Under the pieces are notes generated by a model. The model saw nothing but the letters and a program-made list of their open reading frames with translations. It ran no database searches and had not been told where the DNA came from. From NCBI GenBank assembly GCA_003993805.1, contig RSEF01000012.1, positions 4,699,948-4,763,947 of the forward strand: a DNA stretch of 64,000 nt, read 5' to 3'. Below are positions 1 through 60,760 of the stretch, in pieces (within the stretch, counting starts at the first letter, position 1; each line of letters opens with the position of its first letter). Both the position numbers and the translations under genes were made by a program. The DNA is from Himantopus leucocephalus (lineage: Eukaryota; Chordata; Aves; Charadriiformes; Recurvirostridae).

Positions 1-60
1 AAAAAAAAAAAACAAAACAACCAAACACCCAAAACAAAAACCCTAGACAAAACAAAAGCC
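1..60. repeat. A-rich low-complexity sequence
   Basis: A and C only in long runs, with AAAACA-type units. It resembles the A-rich tracts seen elsewhere in bird introns, for example the complementary strand at 63201-63258. Confidence 0.7.
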
Positions 61-2343
61 CACCACCACACCCTATAGGTACTAGGGACAATAATACCCT
101 GATTTTATCATCAGTTTGTTTCTTTTGTGTTTACACTGGTAGAGCTGTATCTGCTTGCCAAATTGTAGTGCTAAATGTTTTCTGCAACTTTCTGAACTTG
201 AAAAATTACACTACAGCCCCCCCTTGCTTCACAGAATTATTTTGGGCATAATGTTTTTACAACTGTTGGAATTTTTGTATTGGCAGTGTATTAACAATAT
301 GACAGCAGGCTTTCTAACAAATAGATAGCATGCTCTTAGGCATGTTAGTGTTTAAAATTGTTGCATCCTTTACTTTTTTTACCAACATTACTTCTCTGAG
401 GACACTCAGGCAGTTGGTAAGTGTAGGATGAATATTGAGTTTGGACAATACAATTTTGGAGACTGAGGAACAGCAGCACTGGGAGGATGCAAGTTGTTGC
501 ACTGAGTTCCTAAGATTTCTCTGAATTGTATTTACTGTAGGTATTTATCTAAGAAGTCTTCCTGCTTTCTTCCTTTGGCACTTAATGACAGAAAAAACGT
601 AGTAGCATTGATGAAACAGTATGACTAACAGTCTCACAGTTTCTTAGTTCAGGCTGTGTCCCTGTTGAGGCTGGCGAGATTAGCATTGTGGATTCCCTGG
701 TGAATCTTTCTGTACACTTCAGAGCAGGGTCTTGTAAACTTAGGGTAACCATGCAACGAATTTCCTGTTAGCCTTAATCTAGATAAAGTGAGTCTCTTTT
801 CTTGATGCCCCGATTCAAATTTTGCTATGAATTTGACCAAGGCCTATTCAGACTGGAACGGATTATTGAAATACATGGAACTGTGATTTAAAGACATTCT
901 TTCAGGATCCAGCCCATCTATTATGATCAGTCCCACTTTTTTAGACGCTGTTGGCACAGTCTTTGTAAGTGATTACATCATTATTAAGCTGTGCGTGCAT
1001 ATGGTCAGTTCAAGAAAGAATTTGGTTATCTGCAGTTACTGTTAATTAGTGCTTAAATGCAGGTCCTCATGTAATTGGTTTAAATAATGTAATAGAATTT
1101 AACTGCTTCTACATGTTATATAAGCACTTTCGCCTTTACTGATTATGTCTGCACAGAGGGAAAATTCTTTTCCGAGAAGCACTTCTTAATTGGTGTTTTC
1201 CAGTTGTATGGTTTGGGTGGTCTCTGCAGAATCACTGAAGCTCCCTTCTTACGCAGCAAGGTTCATTTCTGAAGGCGAGGTGGGGAGTTGTGCATCCTCT
1301 CACTGTATCAAAACACCTAGTTGAGAAGTAGGGATAACCAAGGAACTGGGGTGTTGCTGGGGGTGTGGTGTGAACTGCAGTTCTGCAGTGTAGATACAGC
1401 TATGTTGTGAGATATTTGTCTTGAAATCTCTCAGGCTATATTTGTGATCGTTTCTGTTTGGTTTCTCTTGGCAGTCTAGCAAATTAATGTTTTGGGGCAG
1501 CAGTATCTTAAATTAGGGAAATTTTACACAAATACATGGAAATCTATCTTTTCATTTGATCTAGGCAGTACATTTTTTGATTAAATATGAGGCCTGTAAA
1601 CCTCATAAAAATAACTAATAAGCCTGAAGAGCAGTTTTAGCAGAAATAAGACAGGCCCTGATTTCAATGGTCCTGGGCAATCTGGAGACAAAACCAGCTG
1701 TGGTGATTAGCTGGGAAATAATTTCAAGTAACACATATTTAGAAAACTTGGTGCTGCTTAAGGAATATTTTGGGGACAAATAGCTCATCATATAAGTGAA
1801 TTGTTCACTCACTTCAGCTGGGAATGTGGGCTGCATTGATATTGTCTGCCTTTGGCACTTTTTCATTGCTTTCCAATTTTAGCTGTATTCCTGGATTGGC
1901 CTGGTGGAGGCTATTAGAGCACTAGGGTCCTCAGCGCTGAGTCAAAACTTCCACCATATTTTTCCTCCTCTCCTTTTGGAACCTTTGACAACAGGTAGGC
2001 GGTTTTTGAACACAAAGTATGTTGTTGAAATGTAATTTGGGAAGTGCTGAAAAATTCATAAAGTCAGACTCAATGTAGAGAATAACTCTTGCTGGAAAAA
2101 TAGGAAACAAACATTTTTCACCCATTTTTTTAATATTGAAATGAAGCTTATAAATAATGACTTTGGCTTGTTAAAGCATTTTTCAGTTGAGAGAGACCTC
2201 CTTTCTACCCATTCAGCAAAAATAATGCCAAAACAAAATGGAATAGAATGTTTTGGGGTATTTTTTTGTATTGACTCAAAATGAATTTTGGACTTGAGCT
2301 TTCATTTCAATGTAAAGAAAGTTGTTTCAGCGTGACTCAGACT

Positions 2344-2361
2344 TTTATTTATTTATTTATT
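2344..2361. repeat. (TTTA)n microsatellite
   Basis: About four and a half tandem TTTA units. Confidence 0.8.
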
Positions 2362-5300
2362 GCTTTCACCAGAACATGGATAAAAATAAGGACTTGCACA
2401 GCCCTGCTAGATAGAAATTTTGCTGTGTCCCAGATGATGACCTCAGTGTGATGTGATATTGGAAGTGTTTATTCCTTTCTGCTGTTTTTGTGTTATGTAG
2501 AATCTTTGGCTTCCTGTGACCACTCTGCACTTAACAATGTTCTTGCATACCTTTGTTAAGTGTCCTTTCCTCACTTCCATTTTCTAGTTCGTCTTGCATT
2601 GCCCGTGAATTTTTCCTCTTTGATACTTATTTTTTGGCTCTCAGATCTCATTAAATTTTCTTACCTGTTGGTTTTTGAACTTCTTTCCACTCCAGGTGAA
2701 ACTGTATGCACTCCCATGCGATTCATTAGTAGCTTAGAGGAAATTCTGCTGTTTGTAAGAAATGTGAACTGTCCTTAACCACAAGATTATTCTGGAACAA
2801 ATTTCCATCTGTGGATAAGCAAACAAGACAAACAGAAGATGATGCTGAATAAATCGATAAAACACAAAGAGAAAATAGAAAAAATCAGCTATTTTGCTGA
2901 TTGTATCTCCCCCACACCCTCCTAATCATACATCATATGAAACCACTCACCTGGTATTTTGTTGGGCTTTTGGTTTAGCTGCTTTTTCTGCATATGAAAT
3001 TTTAGCTTTAAAATGTAGGCACATCTAGATTATTTTTCTCCCCTTTTGACATAATGTTTAAAAACTTATGAATCAGCTGTTGTTTCTTTATACTGTTTTG
3101 TGCCGTTTTTCCTGTAAATCATATTAATGTTGAAAATATCTCTTCTCAGTTGTCATCTGTATGTCCATAGATGCTGTAGTGTCCTATCAGCAAAAGACTT
3201 TTTCAAATGATGCTATATGGAGAATTTCACAGTATGGCATGGTGGTTGCAAAAGAAAATCTTCTATTGTGTTATCATCTGCTGTTAACATCTAGAAAATT
3301 AGAATTTGTGAAACTGGAAAAATGTTAGTGTAGCCAAGATGTCTGGGTTAACTATGGCATGGAGAACTCTTTTTCAAATTTTAATCGAAATCATGCCCGA
3401 ATAGGTAATACCTGGGTGTGTCTACAAAGACACTAGAGCTGCCAGACAGTGGTAAGATAATTATATTCCTATAGTTGTACTAATATGCCCTTCTGCATCA
3501 AGACTGTAAAGCAGGATAAAAATTACTCTTTTCCCTGTCATGTCACTCAGGTAGTGCTGGTTCCCAAGTTGTTTCTCCACACAGGAGTGTCCTGCAATGT
3601 GGGCATAATTTTCTTTTATTTGTGTTGTGTAGACAAACCTTGTATGTCACTGAGATCTGAAGATTGCTCAGCAGTCTCCTCTTAACAAAAAAGTTGGTGG
3701 TGTCAATCTAGTTCTTGGTGGTGACATTGTCTGCTAAATAAATAGGCTAAATTTAAGCCAATAGGCTGAAAACACTAAATGAAAGATAAGGATGACCAGG
3801 GCATGGAGTCGTGTCTTATTCTCCATGCAACTCTTCTAATACTGAGTTCAGGCAAATTGCAGTTCTTTCATTGATCCTACCTGTGTTTACAGCCTAATGG
3901 AGCAATAGAGGACTTTGGGGGAAGAGGATTAGCAAGCCAGTAACTTTCTGAAGCATCAAGTGAAATTAAACCCTTTTTATTTATAAAATGCAATTGGTTC
4001 ATTATAGTGCAAACAAGCTTAAACATCTCAGCTTGCAGGAAAGAATTCCCGCAACTTCCTAGACTCAGAAAGTTACATTTTGTTCATCGCATTCTAGTTC
4101 AGTTATGTTCTCAGCAATAGCCGAGCAAAGGATTAAAGTTCACTACTTCCTATTCATGACTCAACCTACAAAGAACCTGCAAGTGAGATAGTGTGTGAAC
4201 ATCAGGCCGGTGTGTTGTGTAGTAGCTGTTGCCAGACAAATATATTTTTAGGCTTTTAGATTTCTGTGGGTGTGTGTCTCAATTCACTGCATGCAGGGAT
4301 TCTTCCTTATTCTCAGCAGATTTATCATGTATTTCTTTTACATTTTCCCGCAAGCCAGGTCACCTTCACTTGAACCTCTGTGGCATGATTTAGACAGCAC
4401 GTTCAGAAAAGCACTTTTTCCTTTAGGACAAGACATTCAACAGTGCCAGTAGCCAAACTTGAACCTGTGCACCATATTTGTGCTTTAAAGATACTTAGGT
4501 ATGAAAAGAGGCAAACTGGCAGCTACTTCAGTTCTCAAGACCTTTATTGTGCCTTACTCATGAAATCATTGCATCGATACCTAGATATCTTTATAACTAA
4601 CCTTGAGCAATATGGACCTCTAAGTATCTTAAGGTTTTGGTATTTAAATCTCCAGTACTTGGTACTTAACTTACTTCCAATACTTTGGTACTTAGAGTTC
4701 ATGGCAGTCAATGAAAAATCTGTTCTCGGGATCTTTGGTCCTAATGTACTTTCAGTCAAGCACCTAAGTATGCTTAAGAGCTGTTAGATGTCCAAGTAGG
4801 TGCCTTTCCACATATTTGTATGTCTAAATATCTTTGTAAATTTGTCTTTCAATTATATTGTAATAGGAGAACTTGGTGCAAAAACTAGCATGCTCGAAAT
4901 TTTTATTTTGTTTCCAACAGCTTAAACACTGGCATTGCTCTGAGAAGGGTTTAAAAAAAGCATTTTGAGCATTGGAATGCAAATTATCATACCAAGCAAT
5001 TAAAGTCAATTAAACCAGGATGCAATGTAATTAGAAACAGTTGTGTTCACATTTATATTCAGAGAGGTTTGATATGTTGAAAGAAAAGAAAACAATTCAG
5101 GAAACTTTTAATGCCTACAGATGTGATGATGATACTAATAATGGCATTTGATTTCTAAAATGCCCCATCCTCCTTCACCTCATGAGCTCTTGAGAAGCGT
5201 GATAAAACGAGCACTGGATGCAACAGAATCAAGTGGCTCAATGTCAATGTACTGGGACACTCAGACAACGCTTACAAGTGGTGGCCTTCTCTCCCCTCTC

Positions 5301-6090
5301 TGAACACAATACACAAACCTATTGTATGTATGTGTGCAGGAGAAGCTTGCAGTTTTAGCAGCCTCATTAGCTGTGAGCACTAAGACTGATAAATTGTCAG
5401 TAATGTCAATTGGCCCAGGAAGAGTGTATCTTTCCCGCATATGCTTCCTTGGTATCTCTTTCATTGTTGTTCTGGCTGTCTGCATTAGTATTTATTGCCA
5501 GAAATACTGAGCCAATTGCGTTCTATTTATATCCTCTTTTCTGCATAGTAACCAGAAAGGAAAGAGAGTCCTTGCTCCTCTCAAGCTGAGGCACAACTAT
5601 CCTCATGATGAAAAATATGCTCGAGGTTGTGGTTCTAGTACTTGCAGTAATGTTAATAGGTGTGGATGGGCTGTGGAAGGCATTAAGAAAAGCCAACAGA
5701 AAACTGTGAAGTATAACTCTACGAGCCTGGATGGCTGCTGCAGGATTACAGGCTGCTGTACCTTTACCTGCCCTCTCTTGGGCGTAGAGATGAGTGGTTT
5801 CCTTGATAGAGCTAAGTCAGGAAATACACCCAAAGGAACCTGGGAAGAAATCTGTCTCTGCAAAATTGCAATCTGTTTGCTGACAGAAAATGTTTCAAGG
5901 CAGTGGCAGGATGCGCAAGATGGCAGGATGCACAAGTTAGCAGGCTGCACACCGGTATGCTTAATGAAGCATGATGCAATTAAATGTTATTCTTTAATGT
6001 TATAACAGATATTCAGGTGCAATACCTTCCATTTCATCAAATGTATGTGTCTGTTGACTATCCTCTGTTAAAAGCAACTATTGACTTAAC

Positions 6091-6366
6091 GGAAGTAGAG
6101 AAAAGTAGCTAGCAAAGAATTAAATACAGGAGCATGAAAACCAGTTGCTGGCTAGTCTGTCCTTTCCACCCAATATACGGCTCAGAGCAGGACCATGTCC
6201 ATTCCGTGTTTTTTTTTTTTTTTTTTTNGGAAGTAGAGAAAAGTAGCTAGCAAAGAATTAAATACAGAAGCATGAAAACCAGTTGCTGGCTAGTCCGTCC
6301 TTTCCACCCAATATATGGCTCAGAGCAGGACCATGTCCATTCCATGTGTTTTGTTTTTTTTTTTTT
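6091..6366. repeat. Contig-join duplicate around a single N at 6228
   Basis: Positions 6091-6227 and 6229 to about 6366 are near-identical, both starting ggaagtagagaaaagtag and ending in a T run. A few substitutions separate them. One N between two direct copies is the expected trace of overlapping contig ends that were not merged. Confidence 0.85.
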
Positions 6367-7877
6367 AACTTCTCATTAACTGATGATCCATTTGAAACCT
6401 AAATATGAAGAGCAGTCTTTTTGAGACAAGGTCTGTTTAAATTCAGCCAGTTATATCAGTTTGCATTTACACTAATAGTCAATGATAAAAAATGTAAACA
6501 CTGGGATAAAGCTTTCTATTTTGCATTTTATTGACCTATGAATTCATCAATTCAGGCTTCTGAGACCTATAGGAATATAATGGTTGTCTCCATTTCCTGC
6601 AAAAAATCCTGGATTGTATTTTCAAAAGGGATAAGACACCTGAAAGATATATAGATGCTTACCTCCTGTTAAGGTCGGTGAGAGTGAAGTGTCTAAATAT
6701 GTCTTGGGCAGCTGGACATGGTTGAAATCCGGCATGTGATTTTAAGTTCCTGGATTTCTGAGTGTACCAGCTGAGGCGCACGTAAGATGATCTCATGCTT
6801 GGGGTTAAATACTCATCATGGTCTGAAAATCAAAATTCAGTTCATTAGTCATGAGAACGTGTTTGAGGATCCTTTCATGGGTGCATTCTCTGATGCATCT
6901 CTTTCATTTGCATAGGCATGAGACTGGTAATGAACTTTTGAATTTAAAAAGCATATTTTTGAGTGCTGTACAGGTTATATATTTCACCAAATGACTTTCC
7001 CCATTCTTGCAGCTTTTTAAGTGATTTTGATTTGTGCAAGGCAGTTGTATAGGAGTATCATCTCATATTAGGATATTTTATACCTACTTTGTACAGGCAG
7101 AAATGGCTATAGAGAATTATGGAGAATTAAGTTGAAGGTATGTTATTATTTAAAGGAGCTATTTATAGTGACATGGAATTTATCATTTAATCCATCTCTA
7201 AGGTTGAGCAGCTACATACTGGTCTCAGGATTGTGATTGTAAAATGGGATCAGTTCTGCTCAGTTTTTCCTTTGGAAAACAAGACTTCTTGCAGGTTTCC
7301 AGAAAGGCTCAGTTGTTCCCAATGCACAGAGCAAACTGATTTCTGAAAAAAATGTGGCCATATATGTGAAAATAGAAATTGCTGGGCTTGAGCACTTGAG
7401 AAATCTTGCCTGAAGGTGCTTTGCATGATAAGTGTACTAGAGCAAATCACAAGGAGATATACATAGCATTTAACCTCTAGATGAAATGTTTATTCCTCAA
7501 ACACAGGCATGCAGGCAAAGCAGTCTTATGACATTTTAGTAATTATGAGTTGACTGAGAATTCATTGCATGTGTTGTTATATAATACATAAATATAATGC
7601 AATCAATTACTTGCAATTATGAGTCAATTCCCCTGTATCTGTGTTTGGAATGGTATGTGGTATAGCACACAGGTACACTATACTATAGTGTCTGGTCACC
7701 TGTCACAGAGAGTAAATAATATACTTAGAGAACTTCCCACTCTCTCTATGAAAAGGTGTTGACCTTTCCTACAAGCCATAAATAGTTTAGAAGGGAATAT
7801 GTTTGGAGGACAAAATTCACCTGCACGACCAAGGGTATCAATAGCACTTTTCCTCCAGAAAAGGTTTTGGTTTTTAT

Positions 7878-56787
<48,910 letters not shown>

Positions 56788-56850
56788 AAGAACTATGTTT
56801 TTTGTTTTATTTTTTTGTATAAATAAATAAATAAATTCACTTAATTATAG
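56788..56850 (+). promoter_or_regulatory. Short candidate 3' UTR with three overlapping polyadenylation hexamers
   Basis: AATAAA occurs three times, overlapping, at 56822-56835, only 35 bp after the stop. A GT-rich stretch (ggcttgttttg) follows about 20 bp later, as expected for a cleavage region near 56850. This would give a 3' UTR of about 60 nt. A longer alternative 3' UTR cannot be excluded from sequence alone. Confidence 0.5.
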
Positions 56851-58056
56851 AGGCTGGCTTGTTTTGCACAAAATTTTATTAACCAGTTAATTTTAAAGTG
56901 AAAAATGTATACTTGTTTAAAAGTGATTTTTTAAATTACTATATAAGTAATGATTATGTAAAAGAAAAAGAAATAGTATTATATGGTATGTTAGTGATGA
57001 CTTCTTGTAATATGGTGATTTCAGTAAATGTTTTTTTAGAAGTTAGCGGGACCTGTATAATGTGCTGTAAAACTTTTCTACTTTGATTTCTGGCAGGTGT
57101 AATGTTGTATAGATATATGCATACTAATATGTAAGCATTTCAGACCATTTCAGCTTTTAATGTATGTATATAAAGGGGACCAGAATATCCTTTCGTTTAT
57201 ATTGGAAGCAATCGTGAGGGGTTGGGGGGGTGACTTGTAACTGCTGTTGCATGTTGCTCTCTAAATGTGGGCTGTATCCAAAGCCCGTTGAAATCAGAGG
57301 CAGCCTTCCCAGCTGAGGCCAGGGCTCCTGTGCCAGGCTGCGTGCCACTCAGCCTTTCCCGAGCCCAGGGCAGCTCTAAGACGGAGTTTGCACCTAGCAA
57401 AGCTCTTCTTTCAGGGCAGGTTTTGTGAAGCACCACCTCAGCTGCTCTTATCGCCTTCCCTCCGCCCTCCCTTTGCTTCAACAGGTCTAAAAATGTGGTG
57501 GAATGGGCCCACTTCTGAGTCACTGTTTTTCTGGAGATTGGATAGAGAATATTTCTTAGGAGCTATGAATTTCTCTGCTCTTGCAAGTTAATGGTCTCTA
57601 AGATGATGTGTACTGCTTCAGGAGACCACTAAAGCTTTTTCATTTTCTTTAGCGTCTGGGTGGCCAGTACTTCAGTTTAGTCGACACTTCCCATCCCCTG
57701 AAGTGAAATGTGTTTGTCTATGCTTGTACAACAGGAGATCAAGGTTACTTTTTATATGTGGAGATCTTCTGAGGGGAAAAAAGAGCAGGTTTAGAGCTCT
57801 GCATACCTTGGCCTGACTGTCTCTTTTATCTGTTTGCCAGTCTGGCTCTCCGTACATCTATTCATTCCGCTCAAAAGAAATCAAGGATCCTGTAATGACA
57901 ATGTGTAGCACTATGTAGCTTTTCTCATCTTCAAGATACTTTCTAGCTACTCTGAGATTAAGCCCTGATTGCTCTGTCCGGAATGGTATCGAGGGTTGCA
58001 CTGAAGTCAGAATAGGAGTTTATTTGGTGGAAGGCTACAGTGATTGGTCCTTAATT

Positions 58057-58232
58057 ATAGAATCACAGAATCATAGACGACCAGGTTGGCAGGGACCTCA
58101 AGGACCATCTGGTCCAACCTTTCTTCGCAAAAGCATGGTCTAGACGAGATGGCCCAGCACCCTGTCCAGCCCAATCTTAAAAGTGTCCGATGTTGGGGAA
58201 TCCACCACTTCCCTGGGGAGATTAATCTTTAG
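58057..58232 (-). mobile_element. CR1 LINE 3' fragment
   Basis: Starts atagaatcacagaatcatag (antisense terminal repeats), then ccaggttggcagggacctc, catctggtccaacc, gagatggcccagcaccctg and aatccaccacttccctggg. It is a different CR1 subfamily from the copies at 51202 and 54803. Confidence 0.88.
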
Positions 58233-59501
58233 AAGAGTTCCAGGAGGTAATTTATATATGGTGCAGATTAAAAAATTATAACAGTGATGTTGTGACTTCT
58301 CTGTTTCACAAAAGGAGCATTATTGGGTTAGTGATATCAGGGCTTTTTATTCTATCAGTTGTATGAACTGACTCCCTCTGATTTAAAACAGATTTTGTAT
58401 TTGAATCCAACTAATGGATGGTTGTTAATAGGAGGTATGCAAATGCTAGCCCCAAGTATCCAAATCTCTAGACTATCTCTTGGAGTCTTTTTTGTGTTTT
58501 TTTTTTTTCCTGCCCATATTCCAAACTTTTTTTTGTCCTGTTTTTTTATGTAATGGTTTTATGAGAATCCTGTGGAGGAATACTGCACTACACTGCACAG
58601 TATTTGATGGGGAGAGATGAGCAACAGCCTAAGACAGCTCAGAAGAAATGTCATAAAATCTGCTGTCTTCTCAGCAATTCAAAACCGCCAAAGCTCAGAT
58701 ACCAGCATCTGGAGTTATTAGAAACAGAAGTGGCTGCTGGCCTTCTGCAGAGGAAAACATTTCACTACAAGTCCCTAAATATATCTTAATACTACTCAGA
58801 ACTGTATATGTAGTCAGCACTTTTTGAGATTTTACAGTTACCTCTTAAAAAAAGCATTTTCATAGAATCACTTTGTCTCAAGTCATATCATTAAAATATA
58901 ATAGATCTGTTTAATTTTACTTCATCTGATTTGTATTTTTCACGTGGTAAGGTGGAAGTCTAAGAGAGAACTTCTCTACCACAATTCTACTTAAAATATT
59001 TTAAGTCCTGCTTGCCTTTGCATGTCTCCATCGTTAGGTGCTTAGGAAAGGACATTTTGAAGGAGCCTGCCTTTACGAAGGTATGGAACCATCATCATCT
59101 TGTGAATGCTGGCCTCCCTCAGAGGGAGTCTTCAGCTTGGCTTCCAGAACTGGAGGTTACCAATGAAAATCACAGTCCCATTGGAAAATGATACTTCTGG
59201 AAAAGAAATGCTCCCAGAATTGAAACCACAGGTTGATTTCTGTAACTACAGAACATACAACTAGGCAACTGAAAGCTACACATTGACATTGAAAAAATGC
59301 CCACTCCAAAGCCTTAACATTTTTGGAAGTTCTGATGAGTCACAAATATTTCTAATCCATCTCCCTTTCTGTGATCTTTCTCTCCACCCACCAGAGTTGC
59401 AGAACTAACAGCCCAAAGCCACATACGGGCCTTGGGGTGGATTATGTTCCCTCCCAGAGTAAATGTCAACACATTTTATTACCAGTGAAGGGTGTGCAAA
59501 C

Positions 59502-59549
59502 GTAGATCACTGTTAGGTTACAGTTGTAGATCACTGTTAGGTTACAGTT
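59502..59549. repeat. Perfect tandem duplication of a 24-bp unit
   Basis: The unit starts gtagatcactgttagg and ends ttacagtt; copies are 59502-59525 and 59526-59549 with no mismatch. No N lies between them, unlike the contig-join duplicates. Confidence 0.9.
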
Positions 59550-60175
59550 GGCCTTGATCTCAATGGAGTTATCTTCAGCAATCAGGACTCCTCATGAATG
59601 TTTACAGTAAAGTGTGCCAAGAGGTGTAACCCACACCACTCAACTGGCCATCCAGTAGACACAAAATGAAAATCCCAGACAAGTCAAGATTGCCCTTTGA
59701 ATCATACCACACGCTGCTGTAGCAGAAAAAAAATGATTTGTGCATTTTAGCTTGTCAGTGTACTTTGAACAGTTGTACTCATCCAAATATCTCCACAGGA
59801 ACTATGTACTTTGTATGGAACACGCTTCCTATTCTGCTGCTATGAACCATTTCACCCGTAGCTTTATACACATACATATGGTTTGGCATGGTCGGAAGTA
59901 TTATACAGTATTACTAATGTGCTGTGCTTGTAAATGTGTGCGTTTAATATCTGACTTGTTTAACACTTTACTGATTTTTAAAAAAATATTTTTTCTTTTG
60001 TGGGGAGGGATGTGGGAGGGCCAATTTCCTAATAGTATTAGTGTTTTGGGGTTTTTTTTTTGAAACAATATGAAAGGGAAAATGCAAAAAACAACTATAT
60101 TGTGATGATTTTTTTATGCGGTAGAAAAAATATTGCCCTTTTCTGAAACACCTGCAGTATTATTAAAAGTAATAC

Positions 60176-60181
60176 AATAAA
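60176..60181 (+). promoter_or_regulatory. Distal AATAAA hexamer, possible alternative poly(A) signal
   Basis: A canonical AATAAA lies 3.4 kb past the SLC6A11 stop in AT-rich DNA. It could end a long 3' UTR isoform, but such hexamers are common by chance in DNA this AT-rich. Confidence 0.15.
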
Positions 60182-60379
60182 AAATGAACAACCACTAAGG
60201 TTTATGTAACATTTTACACAAAGAAAGATTCTGTTTGGGTTTGAAGGGCATAAGATTTCATCTACTTGTTTTCAAAAATTAAAGGAAATGGGCAAAACCC
60301 ATTCTGTGTATTTTAGTTTATATCAATGTATTTTATATGAGAAATCAAATAATCACAACTACCCCATTATGGCAGACAT

Positions 60380-60470
60380 ATGTCCCCGTATTTTAAATGG
60401 GGAACTTAGAAACAAGAGAAGATGTAGCAACAACTTTGAGCTCACCCAGTAAGTCTGTGGCTGAAACAAA
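60380..60470 (-). mobile_element. MIR-like SINE relic
   Basis: attttaaatggggaactta, acaagagaagatgtagc, then gctcacccagtaagtctgtg and gctgaaac follow the antisense MIR core (attttacagatggggaaact, agagaagttaag, gtcacacagcaagtctgtggc). Diverged and without clear ends. Confidence 0.5.
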
Positions 60471-60529
60471 CTGAAGTTTCCTGATTTCACAACTTAATGT
60501 CACTGTTATTTAATATAAATCCACGTTGC

Positions 60530-60760
60530 CATGGAGAAGTGCAGACCTGCTGCCGTTCTCCTCCCCCCACCCCCATCCCGCCCCACTTCTGGCTGCGTTT
60601 TGCTGTGGCCAGTTTTGTGTCGCTGGCGCTGTTAGGGGAGCCGTGCAGAGAGCCACCTCAGGAACCGGCCTGGCTGAAACCTCACCCAACAAAAGCATAT
60701 GGTTCGCTCCCAGTAACTCCGGCTCATTGCCTGGCTGTAAAAATGAAAATGCTGGTGCTG
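60530..60760. promoter_or_regulatory. GC-rich block of unknown function in intergenic DNA
   Basis: This block is clearly richer in G+C than its surroundings and holds about nine CpG sites, with a C-rich run near 60560. CpG frequency is still below that of a strong island. It might be a regulatory element or a noncoding first exon for a downstream gene; no core promoter motif is evident. Confidence 0.2.
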
